In this document: piece after piece, positions 1 to 6,674 of the stretch
Numbering within the stretch: the stretch's first letter is position 1
Layout of the letters: the number at the start of each line of letters is the position of its first letter
DNA from: Paenibacillus methanolicus
GTDB taxonomy: Bacteria > Bacillota > Bacilli > Paenibacillales > Paenibacillaceae
DNA: 64,000 nucleotides
Direction: 5' to 3'
Assembly: GCF_008124765.1 (NCBI RefSeq)
Contig: NZ_VNHS01000009.1
Span: forward strand, 186,001 to 250,000
Made by a program: the position numbers and the translations under genes
The notes under the pieces: generated by a model
Told to the model about the DNA's origin: nothing
What the model saw: only the letters and a program-made list of their open reading frames with translations
The model's database searches: none

Positions 1-12
1 AAGTCGGTTTTC

Positions 13-79
13 GCCAGTATATCCCCATTAAGACGGTTTGGGGGTCTCTACCAGGAGCCAATTAATCCTGACTACGGGT
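13..79 (+). promoter_or_regulatory. Guanine-class purine riboswitch aptamer
   Basis: The three-way junction of a purine riboswitch can be traced. P1 pairs 13-18 with 74-79 (one mismatch), P2 pairs 23-26 with 41-44, J2/3 carries the conserved TCTCTACC (45-52), and P3 pairs 52-56 with 66-70. J3/1 reads GACTA. Its C at position 72 corresponds to the specificity base C74 of the xpt aptamer, which selects guanine or hypoxanthine over adenine. The downstream permease fits this. The transcript start lies left of the window or right at its edge. Confidence 0.9.
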
Positions 80-128
80 ATGGAATGCACGGGAAACGTG
101 TATCCCATATCTATAGTCGGGATTTTTT
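67..128 (+). terminator. Riboswitch-controlled intrinsic terminator
   Basis: CCTGACTA (67-74) pairs with TAGTCGGG (114-121), with further pairing inside (CACG 88-91 with CGTG 97-100), followed by T123-T128. The left arm includes the 3' part of P3 and the start of the P1 3' strand, so ligand-bound aptamer and terminator compete for the same bases. The layout predicts transcription shut-off when guanine is plentiful or, if the pairing is read differently, an antiterminator outside the window. Known purine riboswitches of this layout are OFF switches. Confidence 0.75.
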
Positions 129-163
129 ATTTTCAATCGGTTGAATGGAGGATGACGTAAGAG

Positions 164-1462
164 ATGGAACGATGGTTCAAACTGAAGGAGCGGGGCACGA
201 CTCCGGGGGTGGAGGTGCTGGCCGGCATCACGACCTTTTTCACGATGGTCTATATCGTGATCGTCAATCCCGGGATTCTGAGCCAGGCTGGAATGGATTT
301 CCATGGCGTATTCATCGCCACCGTACTTGCCAGTATCGTGGCGACGCTGATTATGGGACTCGGGGCAAATTATCCGATCGTCATTGCGCCGGGCATGGGA
401 TTAAACGCGTACTTTGCCTTCACCGTGGTCGCCGGTGGAGGCGTGCCGTGGCAGGCGGCGCTCGGCGCGGTGTTCATCGCGGGCGTCCTGTTCATCCTGC
501 TGTCGCTCACGTCCTTCCGTTACATGCTGCTGGACGCGATCCCGCCAAGCCTGAAGCACGCCATCACGGCGGGTATCGGACTGTTCATCACGTTCATCGG
601 GCTGCAGAACGCCAAGATTATCGTCGACTCGCCGTCGACGCTGCTGACGCTGGGCAAGCTGACCGAGCCGATGACGATGCTGACGATCATCGGGCTTGCG
701 GTATCGCTGATCCTGATGTCCTACCGGGTGAAGGGTTACCTGTTCATCGGCATGCTCGTCACGGCGGTGATCGCCTGGTTCACGGGTCTTCTCGAGCTTC
801 CGGACACGCTTGTTGCATGGCCGTCCGGCCTGTCCGCGACCGCGATGCAGATGGACGTGAGCGGCGTATTTACACACGGTCTGTATGCGGTTATTTTTAC
901 GTTCCTGCTGATCACGCTCTTCGACACGACCGGAACGATGCTCGGCGTGGCGGAGCAGGCGGGACTGCTCAAGGGCGGCAAATTCCCGCGCTCGCGCGGC
1001 GCGCTGCTGGCGGATGCCGTCGGCACGACGGCGGGTGCGGTGCTCGGCACTAGTCCGACGTCGGCGTACATCGAGTCGAGCGCAGGCGTTGCGATAGGCG
1101 GAAGAACGGGCCTGACCGCCGTCACCGTGAGCGTGCTGCTCGGGCTGACGCTGTTCTTCTCGCCGCTCGTCTCCGTACTGGCCGCCATTCCGGCGATTAC
1201 GGCGCCGTCGCTCATTATCGTAGGCTTCCTGATGATCAGCGTGGTGCAGAAAATCGAGTGGAACGACTTCGAGGTCGTCTTTCCCGCGTTCCTGATCATC
1301 GTCCTGATGCCGCTGACGTACAGCATCGCAACCGGCATCGGCGTCGGCTTCATCGCGTATCCGGTGCTGAAGGCGGTACGCGGCAAGTGGCGCGACGTCC
1401 ACCCGATCTTCTACCTGTTCGCCGTGCTGTTCTTTATCCAACTTGTGTTTTTCAGTCATTAA
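164..1462 (+). CDS. pbuG: Guanine/hypoxanthine permease, NCS2/AzgA family
   Basis: 432-residue polytopic membrane protein, about the length of B. subtilis PbuG/PbuO. The N-terminal part carries the family signature (FFTMVYIVIVNPGIL near residues 26-40, then GMGLNAYFAF near 78-87), and the middle holds LFDTTGTMLGVAEQAG with the conserved acidic residue. About 12 hydrophobic segments follow one another. It should import guanine and hypoxanthine by proton symport. The ATG at 164 is preceded by GGAGG at 147-151, a rather long 12-nt spacing. It is monocistronic: a guanine riboswitch lies upstream and a strong terminator 16 nt downstream. The choice between PbuG and PbuO cannot be made from sequence alone. 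Confidence 0.9.
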   Translation: MERWFKLKERGTTPGVEVLAGITTFFTMVYIVIVNPGILSQAGMDFHGVFIATVLASIVATLIMGLGANYPIVIAPGMGLNAYFAFTVVAGGGVPWQAALGAVFIAGVLFILLSLTSFRYMLLDAIPPSLKHAITAGIGLFITFIGLQNAKIIVDSPSTLLTLGKLTEPMTMLTIIGLAVSLILMSYRVKGYLFIGMLVTAVIAWFTGLLELPDTLVAWPSGLSATAMQMDVSGVFTHGLYAVIFTFLLITLFDTTGTMLGVAEQAGLLKGGKFPRSRGALLADAVGTTAGAVLGTSPTSAYIESSAGVAIGGRTGLTAVTVSVLLGLTLFFSPLVSVLAAIPAITAPSLIIVGFLMISVVQKIEWNDFEVVFPAFLIIVLMPLTYSIATGIGVGFIAYPVLKAVRGKWRDVHPIFYLFAVLFFIQLVFFSH

Positions 1463-1477
1463 CAAGATAGTCCGCTG

Positions 1478-1504
1478 CGCCGGGGCCGATGCCCCGGCGT
1501 TTTT
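1478..1504 (+). terminator. Intrinsic terminator of the purine permease
   Basis: CGCCGGGGC (1478-1486) pairs perfectly with GCCCCGGCG (1491-1499) around a 4-nt loop, followed by a run of T (1500-1504). Confidence 0.9.
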
Positions 1505-1689
1505 GCTTGCCGTTCGGTGACGGCATTCACAATTCCTCGGTGCTGAATGAAAATCGGAGAGAACAAGTACAAAGATATCGTATCAACAAATGAACCAAAA
1601 GAACGATCCTTCGTGATATGGAAACATTGGGCTTATCCAATCTTCCCATCTATTCGATCCATCTGTATTGAGTATCCTCACACCTAAAA

Positions 1690-1805
1690 TTGTTTCGTTA
1701 AAAACAATGTGGTTTGTATTGCGAATTTAGATATCTACTGTTATTATGTAATTGTTTCGTGCGAAACATAATTAATTTCCGATTATTTTGTTTTGTGGAA
1801 AACAA
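1690..1805 (+). promoter_or_regulatory. Promoter with three MarR-type operators
   Basis: Three inverted repeats of the form TTGTTT-N6-AAACAA lie here: 1690-1707, 1752-1769 (last half-site AAACAT; core TGTTTCG-TG-CGAAACA is a perfect palindrome) and 1788-1805. A sigma-A promoter TTGCGA (1719-1724), 17-nt spacer, TATTAT (1742-1747) puts the second operator over the expected transcription start and the third in the leader. The same motif recurs at 3766 and 4731, inside the cluster that ends with a MarR gene, so that MarR protein is the likely repressor (inference). The stretch 1505-1689 holds nothing else recognisable. Confidence 0.75.
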
Positions 1806-1826
1806 ATTTGAACAGGAGGATGACCT

Positions 1827-2231
1827 ATGGAGAAATTAAACCCCGATACCCTTACGCATACGGTGACGAGTCTGATTTCACAAATCGTCGTTGTTCCCGC
1901 TTCGCCGTTAGCCTTTATCTCCGGACAAGTCGCGTTAAACGAAAAAGGAGAGCTCATCGGAGAAGGGGACTACGGCCGGCAGGCCAAGCAAGTGTTTACG
2001 AACCTCCAACTCGCGTTGGACGCTATCGCGACCGGTCCGGAGAATATGGTTCAAATGAAAATTCATGTCGTGAACCATACTCCCGACTTGGTTGATTCGA
2101 TCTTTAAAGCCGGCTTTGAAGTATTCGGCGACCGCTGGCCGCTTACGGCAAGCACCTTTATAGGCGTTCAGGCGCTTGCCTTTCAAGAATGGCTAATTGA
2201 AGTAGATGCGATCGTATGCATTTCTAAGTAA
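1827..2231 (+). CDS. Rid (YjgF/UK114) superfamily protein lacking the RidA arginine
   Basis: 134 residues, the usual size of a trimeric Rid protein, with the family pattern FISGQVALNEKGELIGEGD, then Q-NL-LAL near 60-66 and VDAIV at the C terminus. Canonical RidA enamine/imine deaminases carry an Arg in the P-A-R-S-T-V motif and a Glu in the last strand. Here those stretches read PLTASTF and EVDAIV, so the arginine is missing and Glu is replaced by Asp. It therefore belongs to a non-deaminase Rid subgroup, possibly helping a neighbouring enzyme. AGGAGG sits 9 nt before the ATG. A flavin monooxygenase starts 17 nt downstream, so the two are probably cotranscribed. Confidence 0.85.
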   Translation: MEKLNPDTLTHTVTSLISQIVVVPASPLAFISGQVALNEKGELIGEGDYGRQAKQVFTNLQLALDAIATGPENMVQMKIHVVNHTPDLVDSIFKAGFEVFGDRWPLTASTFIGVQALAFQEWLIEVDAIVCISK

Positions 2232-2248
2232 GAGAGGAGTCATGCAAA

Positions 2249-3748
2249 GTGAATTATGATGTGATTGTAGTCGGTGGAGGTCCAGTCGGGATGATGGTGG
2301 CCGGGGAATTAGCTCTGGCAGATGTTAAGGTTTGTGTATTGGAGAAGCTAGAAGCCACTACCCCCTATTCGAGAGCGCTTAGCATCCATCCTCGTACATT
2401 AGAGATGATGGACCTGCGAGGATTGAAATCGGAATTGCTCCAAATCGGAATGCCGCTCCCTACAGGCCATTTTGCAGGCTTGGCAACTCGGTTGGACTTT
2501 GCCGTCATTGACTCGTCCTCGAATTACTCCTTGTTTATCGCCCAGTCGGAAACGGAAAAGGTACTGGAACAGCGAGCTTGGGCACTTGGGGCCGATATTC
2601 GCCGCGGAATAGAAGTCCTGTCCGTGACGCAGAGCGCTGATTGCGTGGAGGTGACGGCTTCCGGAGCTGGCAGGCAAATGACATTAACGGCAGCCTATGT
2701 GGTTGGCGCCGACGGAGCGGGCAGTATGGTGCGAAAGCAGGCTAACATCCCTTTTAACGGGACGGATGCAACCATGACCGCGGTTCAAGGCGATGTCGTC
2801 TTCAAAAATCCACCGGCAACGAGCGTCGTTTCCAGCTTTAACGAGCAAGGAATGATTATGATTGTCCCGGTCTCGAAGGGGCTGCACCGCGTCGTCTTTA
2901 TCGATCCGGAAACAAAAACAATCCCGAAGGACCAGCCCGTCACCTTGGAAGAGCTGCGCTCGGGAATGATCCGTATGCTCGGGGAGGATTACGGAATATC
3001 GGAACCCTATTGGATGACTCGTTTTGGCAATGCAACCCGTCAAGCCGAGCGTTACAGAGAAGGTAGACTTTTGCTCGCGGGGGATGCTGCCCATATTCAT
3101 TTCCCGGCCGGTGGACAAGGAATGAACGTGGGCTTGCATGAAGCCATGAATCTGGGATGGAAACTTGCCGCCGAAGTGAAAGGGTGGGCTCCCGAGGGGT
3201 TGCTGGATAGTTACCATGCGGAACGCTTCCCCGTCAATACGGCATTGCTTCAGAATACAAGCGTACAAACACTGCTGTTTGGCACCGATTTTTCACCTGC
3301 AACGATCCACCTGCGACAAATGATCTCCGAATTATTGCAAAGCCCAGACGCTAATTATCGTTTAGCGAGTCAGATTGCGGCTGTGGATGTTCATTACGAT
3401 GTTCGAGAGGATGTATCGTCACATCAACTAAATGGCCGCCGGCTTGCAGAAATTAGATTGCATTCGGAGAACGGCGATGTCTTCAGCAGCTATGAGCTAT
3501 TCCGCGAGGGTAACTATGTCTTATTGAATCTGTCTTCGGACGAAAGCGTAGAAGAGATCGTTCGGAAGCAGCAGCGCGGGCGCATTAAAAACGTAAATGC
3601 GGCATTGGCTGAACCGGCCAAAGGTTGGGACGATGTACATACGGCGCTGGTTCGTCCGGACGGTTATATTGCATGGGCTATCGCTGGAACCGAGATTGAT
3701 TTGTATAACCGAATTGAACAAGGAATCGAGCAAATCGGCAAAACGTAA
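2249..3748 (+). CDS. FAD-dependent aromatic monooxygenase (PheA/TfdB, Rox-like)
   Basis: 499-residue group A flavoprotein monooxygenase. The N-terminal FAD-binding Rossmann motif is VVGGGPVGMMVAGELA (residues 7-22) ending in an acidic strand (VLEK). The DG motif VVGADGAGSMVR lies near 151-162, and the FAD-ribose motif LLAGDAAHIHFPAGGQGMN near 275-293. The C terminus has the thioredoxin-like tail of the phenol hydroxylase branch. Relatives hydroxylate phenols, polyketides or rifamycins using NAD(P)H and O2, so this may inactivate or modify an aromatic antibiotic; the substrate is unknown. The start is GTG at 2249 with GAGGAG 10 nt upstream. It is cotranscribed with the Rid-like gene and ends before a terminator. 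Confidence 0.85.
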   Translation: MNYDVIVVGGGPVGMMVAGELALADVKVCVLEKLEATTPYSRALSIHPRTLEMMDLRGLKSELLQIGMPLPTGHFAGLATRLDFAVIDSSSNYSLFIAQSETEKVLEQRAWALGADIRRGIEVLSVTQSADCVEVTASGAGRQMTLTAAYVVGADGAGSMVRKQANIPFNGTDATMTAVQGDVVFKNPPATSVVSSFNEQGMIMIVPVSKGLHRVVFIDPETKTIPKDQPVTLEELRSGMIRMLGEDYGISEPYWMTRFGNATRQAERYREGRLLLAGDAAHIHFPAGGQGMNVGLHEAMNLGWKLAAEVKGWAPEGLLDSYHAERFPVNTALLQNTSVQTLLFGTDFSPATIHLRQMISELLQSPDANYRLASQIAAVDVHYDVREDVSSHQLNGRRLAEIRLHSENGDVFSSYELFREGNYVLLNLSSDESVEEIVRKQQRGRIKNVNAALAEPAKGWDDVHTALVRPDGYIAWAIAGTEIDLYNRIEQGIEQIGKT

Positions 3749-3765
3749 TCATTCTTTTAGTTGAA

Positions 3766-3783
3766 TTGTTTCTTGCGAAATAA
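3766..3783 (+). promoter_or_regulatory. Fourth MarR-type operator, upstream of the EamA gene
   Basis: TTGTTT-CTTGCG-AAATAA is a one-mismatch copy of the operator upstream of the Rid-like gene. It lies in the spacer of a possible promoter, TTGAAT (3761-3766) with a 17-nt spacer and AATTAT (3784-3789). Confidence 0.65.
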
Positions 3784-3789
3784 AATTAT

Positions 3790-3827
3790 GTCCGGAAGCA
3801 TGCTGTCCTAAGCTTTCCGGACTTTTT
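3790..3827 (+). terminator. Terminator or attenuator between monooxygenase and exporter
   Basis: GTCCGGAAGC (3790-3799) pairs with GCTTTCCGGAC (3812-3822, one bulged T), then five T. It ends the monooxygenase transcript. It lies just downstream of the possible promoter at 3761-3789, so it could also attenuate transcription of the exporter gene. Confidence 0.75.
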
Positions 3828-3843
3828 ACTTGGGGGAGTACCG

Positions 3844-4758
3844 ATGAAGAAACTTCCGGTTGTATATCTTACGCTTACGTTATCCGCCGTTTTTTGGGGA
3901 GCCAACTTTAACGCGGGTAAGATCGCGGTAGAAGTGATGAGCCCGACTCAAGTGGCGGCTTGGCGCTTTATTTTGGCAGGTGCGGTCATTCTTATTCTAT
4001 ACGGGGTAAAGGAGCGTCCCACCTGGTCGTCGATTAAGCCTTATGCGATCATTTATCTGCTAATGGGCATCGTCGGGATCTTCTTCATGAATATTTTCTT
4101 GTTTAAAGGGTTAGAGGCTACAAGTCCGATCAATACGTCATTCATAACAGCTACCCATCCGCTGCTTACGATTTGCCTGTCTGTCTTCTTCTTGAAGGAG
4201 AAGATTTATATTCGCCAGCTAGCGGGAATCGTGATTTCTTTGCTAGGCGTGTTATTAGTTCTTACAAATGGTTCCCTCATCGAACTTGGGGGGATTTCCA
4301 AAGGAGACGCATACGTTTTACTTGCCACTGGCCTCTGGTCCTTGTATGGAATCCTGGGCAAAAAATATGTTGGCAACAGCTCGCCTCTGGCAACAACCGC
4401 CATAACCATGACGGTAGGTTCATTGTTCTTTCTGCCTTACGCTTCACTTGCGACAGGGGGAGCGACCTCGGCAAAGGTCATGGAAGCATGGATAGCCGTG
4501 ATCTTTATGGCTTTATTCTGTTCTGTACTGGCTTATTTGTGGTGGAATCAGGGAATAGCTCGGATCGGCGCCAATCAAACATCCTTATTCTTTAATATCG
4601 TTCCGATCTCAACGATGACCATATCCGCCTTATCAGGCGACAGCATAGGTATGGTTCAGTTAGTGGGTGCCCTTGTGACGATTAGCGGCATTATTTGGTC
4701 GACGCAGACACCAAACGTAAGCCGAAACGAATGTTTCCCGCGAAACAATCATGTATAA
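3844..4758 (+). CDS. EamA/DMT-family transporter
   Basis: 304 residues with about ten hydrophobic segments arranged as two EamA repeats, the normal drug/metabolite transporter architecture. The first helix has AVFWGANFNAGK; repeat 2 begins near KGDAYVLLATGLWSLYGI. It probably exports the substrate or product of the monooxygenase next door (inferred from the shared operator motif). GGGGGAG precedes the ATG. The 3' end is unusual: the last codons contain the operator and promoter of the MarR gene, and the TAA stop (4756-4758) is part of the TATAAT -10 box. YdcZ- or RarD-type functions cannot be excluded. Confidence 0.85.
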   Translation: MKKLPVVYLTLTLSAVFWGANFNAGKIAVEVMSPTQVAAWRFILAGAVILILYGVKERPTWSSIKPYAIIYLLMGIVGIFFMNIFLFKGLEATSPINTSFITATHPLLTICLSVFFLKEKIYIRQLAGIVISLLGVLLVLTNGSLIELGGISKGDAYVLLATGLWSLYGILGKKYVGNSSPLATTAITMTVGSLFFLPYASLATGGATSAKVMEAWIAVIFMALFCSVLAYLWWNQGIARIGANQTSLFFNIVPISTMTISALSGDSIGMVQLVGALVTISGIIWSTQTPNVSRNECFPRNNHV

Positions 4759-4759
4759 T
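4731..4759 (+). promoter_or_regulatory. Autoregulatory promoter/operator of the MarR gene
   Basis: ATGTTT-CCCGCG-AAACAA (4731-4748) is the fifth copy of the TTGTTT-N6-AAACAA motif. TATAAT follows at 4754-4759, so the palindrome fills the -35 and spacer of this promoter, the classic place for MarR autorepression. All of it lies within the 3' end of the EamA coding region. Confidence 0.75.
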
Positions 4760-4793
4760 GGGAAGGAGAGGCTTTCGAAGAGGAGACGAACAG

Positions 4794-5279
4794 ATGCAGC
4801 CAACGGATCTTTCTAAACAGTGGATATTCAAAAACTTTATTCATCTTGTCAGCCAACAGGAGACGAGGGAAAGTAAGTTTGCAGTTCGAATGCGCGAAGA
4901 GATGCTGAAATTCGAAAAGGAATTTGGCGAAAAGAGCAATCTGACGTTGTCGGATATTCATCTCATCGCGTGTATTGGAGATTTTTCCCCGATTAATGTG
5001 ACCTCCATATCCGAGAAAACAGGATTGACTAAAGGCTCCATCACCAGGATCAGCAAAAAGCTACTGAAGCTTGAGTTGATAAAAAGACAGCAGATTAATG
5101 ATAATAAAAAGGAAGTCTATTATAGCTTGACTCCAAAAGGCCAAAAAGTTCATCTCATTCATAATCGGCTCCATCATGAGATTGAAGAGAGGTTCATGAA
5201 GTTCCTAGATAAGTACACGGTGGAGCAGCTCGTTTTTGCGAGGAATTTAATGCAGGATTTGGCGGAATGGGAATATTAA
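4794..5279 (+). CDS. MarR-family transcriptional regulator
   Basis: 161-residue winged-helix protein. The HTH is visible as LTLSDIHLIACIGDFSPINVTSISEKTGLTKGSITRISKKL (residues about 48-88, quoted only by its ends LTLSD and ISKKL), followed by the wing with KKEVYYSLTPKG. The ATG at 4794 follows AGGAG at 4781-4785. An in-frame upstream start at 4695 would overlap the exporter and the promoter and is rejected. It probably represses its own gene, the exporter and the Rid/monooxygenase operon until a small aromatic ligand binds. That role is inferred from the five matching palindromes. Confidence 0.9.
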   Translation: MQPTDLSKQWIFKNFIHLVSQQETRESKFAVRMREEMLKFEKEFGEKSNLTLSDIHLIACIGDFSPINVTSISEKTGLTKGSITRISKKLLKLELIKRQQINDNKKEVYYSLTPKGQKVHLIHNRLHHEIEERFMKFLDKYTVEQLVFARNLMQDLAEWEY

Positions 5280-5353
5280 AAACTACTGTTCCCGATTATT
5301 CCGCTTCTGCGAGGTTAGAAAAATAAGTGGATGGCATATTTAACGAATACGAT

Positions 5354-5392
5354 GAGAAAGTGCAGCCCTTTCCTGCGTGGCTGCACTTTCTC
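5354..5392. terminator. Bidirectional terminator between convergent genes
   Basis: GAGAAAGTGCAGCC (5354-5367) pairs perfectly with GGCTGCACTTTCTC (5379-5392). It lies between the MarR gene (+) and the adaptor gene (-). No long T-run follows on the + side (TCCATAATTTT). Confidence 0.75.
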
Positions 5393-5399
5393 CATAATT

Positions 5400-6647
5400 T
5401 TATTCCGATTCGGTCGGAGAGGAGGCAGGGGACGAGAGTTCCTCCACTAGTTGAAGATCGAGCTGTTGGCCGTCTTCCAACGTCTGCTGTCCCGACACGA
5501 CAACGCGATCGCCCTGTTCCAGTCCGCTAAGTACTTCTTGATAGGTTTCTTTCACCCGACCGAGAGATATCGGTTGTTTCCGAACGGTATTCCCCACGAG
5601 ACGATAAACAAAGGCCGACTCCCCCTCCCGCATGATGCTGAGAAAAGGAACCGCCGCCACCTTTTCTTCCTCTTCGGTGGTGAGCTGAACGTGAACCCGG
5701 GCCCCCGCTCTCAAGGAACCGTCGGGATTGGCGGCTTCAAGCTCGAGCGGATACAGTTTGGTTACCGGATCCGGGAGCTGTCCCAGATAAACCACCTGTG
5801 CTTTTTTGAGCTCGCCCGGTTGTTCGAAGGTATAGTACAACATGGCCGGCTTGCTCCCGACAAGCTGCAGCGCATGCTCGGCCAAATGGGCCTTTAACTT
5901 GATTCGATCCAGCTTCTGAAGCGTGCCGATCGGGCTCCCGGGATTGAGCTCCATCCCTTCTTGCAGGGTCAGATCGGACATAATGCCGTCAGATGGCGCC
6001 TTGACGATATAGGGTTCCAACGCGAGCTCCATGGACTGCAGCGTGAGCCGGGCCGAGTCGACTTGCGCCTGTGCTTCCGAAACCGGGTTTGCGGCCTCGA
6101 ACGCGTCCAACTGCATCTTGGCGGCCTGCAGGTTTCTCCGCGTCTCCTCTGCCGGGAGCGTGTCCGCTTCCCGCATCTGCTGCTTAAGTTGATTCTCTAA
6201 TTGCTTCACGGCGTCGACGGCCTTCTGCCGACTCAGCTTGGCTTCCGCCTTGGAGCTTGCAAGCGACTCTTTCGCGCGCTCCAAGGCAAGCGCCGCTCTC
6301 TCCCGCTCGAGCAGCGCGCCGCGTGCATCGAATTCGACGAGCACATCGCCTTTCTTGACCTGTTCGCCGTTCCGCGCGCGGACGGCGGTAACCTTCCCGC
6401 CGCTCTTGGCGATAACGTCCAGTTTCACCGCGGCGCTGACTTCCGCGATTTGTTCGCGCGGATCGCCCATGCTGCGAGCGGCAACCGTCGCGACCTGTAC
6501 GGTCACTTGCGCGGCGGCTTCCGAATCCCCGTTGCCGGCAGTCATAGACGGATCCGAGCAGCCCGAGGCGATTGCCGCGGCAGCCAGCAGCACGACGGCG
6601 ACTCTCCGCGTCTGATGTCCTGCAGCCCGCTGAATAAATTCACGCAT
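5400..6647 (-). CDS. RND efflux adaptor lipoprotein (MFP/HlyD type)
   Basis: 415 residues. The N terminus is a lipoprotein signal with lipobox AIASGC (Cys30), as expected in a Gram-positive cell where the adaptor sits on the outer face of the membrane. A lipoyl-like half (KSGGKVTAVRARNGEQVKKGD, near 81-101) is followed by a long Ala/Glu/Lys-rich coiled-coil hairpin (about 110-215), the second lipoyl half (YIVKAPSDGIMSDLTLQEG) and beta-barrel and membrane-proximal domains. GGAGG lies 8 nt before the ATG. It is the last gene of the sigma factor-RND pump operon, 27 nt after the pump. It should couple the pump to substrate capture outside the membrane. Confidence 0.88.
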   Translation of the reverse strand: MREFIQRAAGHQTRRVAVVLLAAAAIASGCSDPSMTAGNGDSEAAAQVTVQVATVAARSMGDPREQIAEVSAAVKLDVIAKSGGKVTAVRARNGEQVKKGDVLVEFDARGALLERERAALALERAKESLASSKAEAKLSRQKAVDAVKQLENQLKQQMREADTLPAEETRRNLQAAKMQLDAFEAANPVSEAQAQVDSARLTLQSMELALEPYIVKAPSDGIMSDLTLQEGMELNPGSPIGTLQKLDRIKLKAHLAEHALQLVGSKPAMLYYTFEQPGELKKAQVVYLGQLPDPVTKLYPLELEAANPDGSLRAGARVHVQLTTEEEEKVAAVPFLSIMREGESAFVYRLVGNTVRKQPISLGRVKETYQEVLSGLEQGDRVVVSGQQTLEDGQQLDLQLVEELSSPASSPTESE

Positions 6648-6674
6648 CGTCCAAACCTCCCCATTTTATGGCAT

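Noticed and set aside
401-1465. Long minus-strand open frame (354 codons) opposite the purine permease
   Set aside because: It is antisense to a clear membrane transporter, rich in Arg, His and Gln with no hydrophobic or domain pattern; an artefact of high-GC codon bias.
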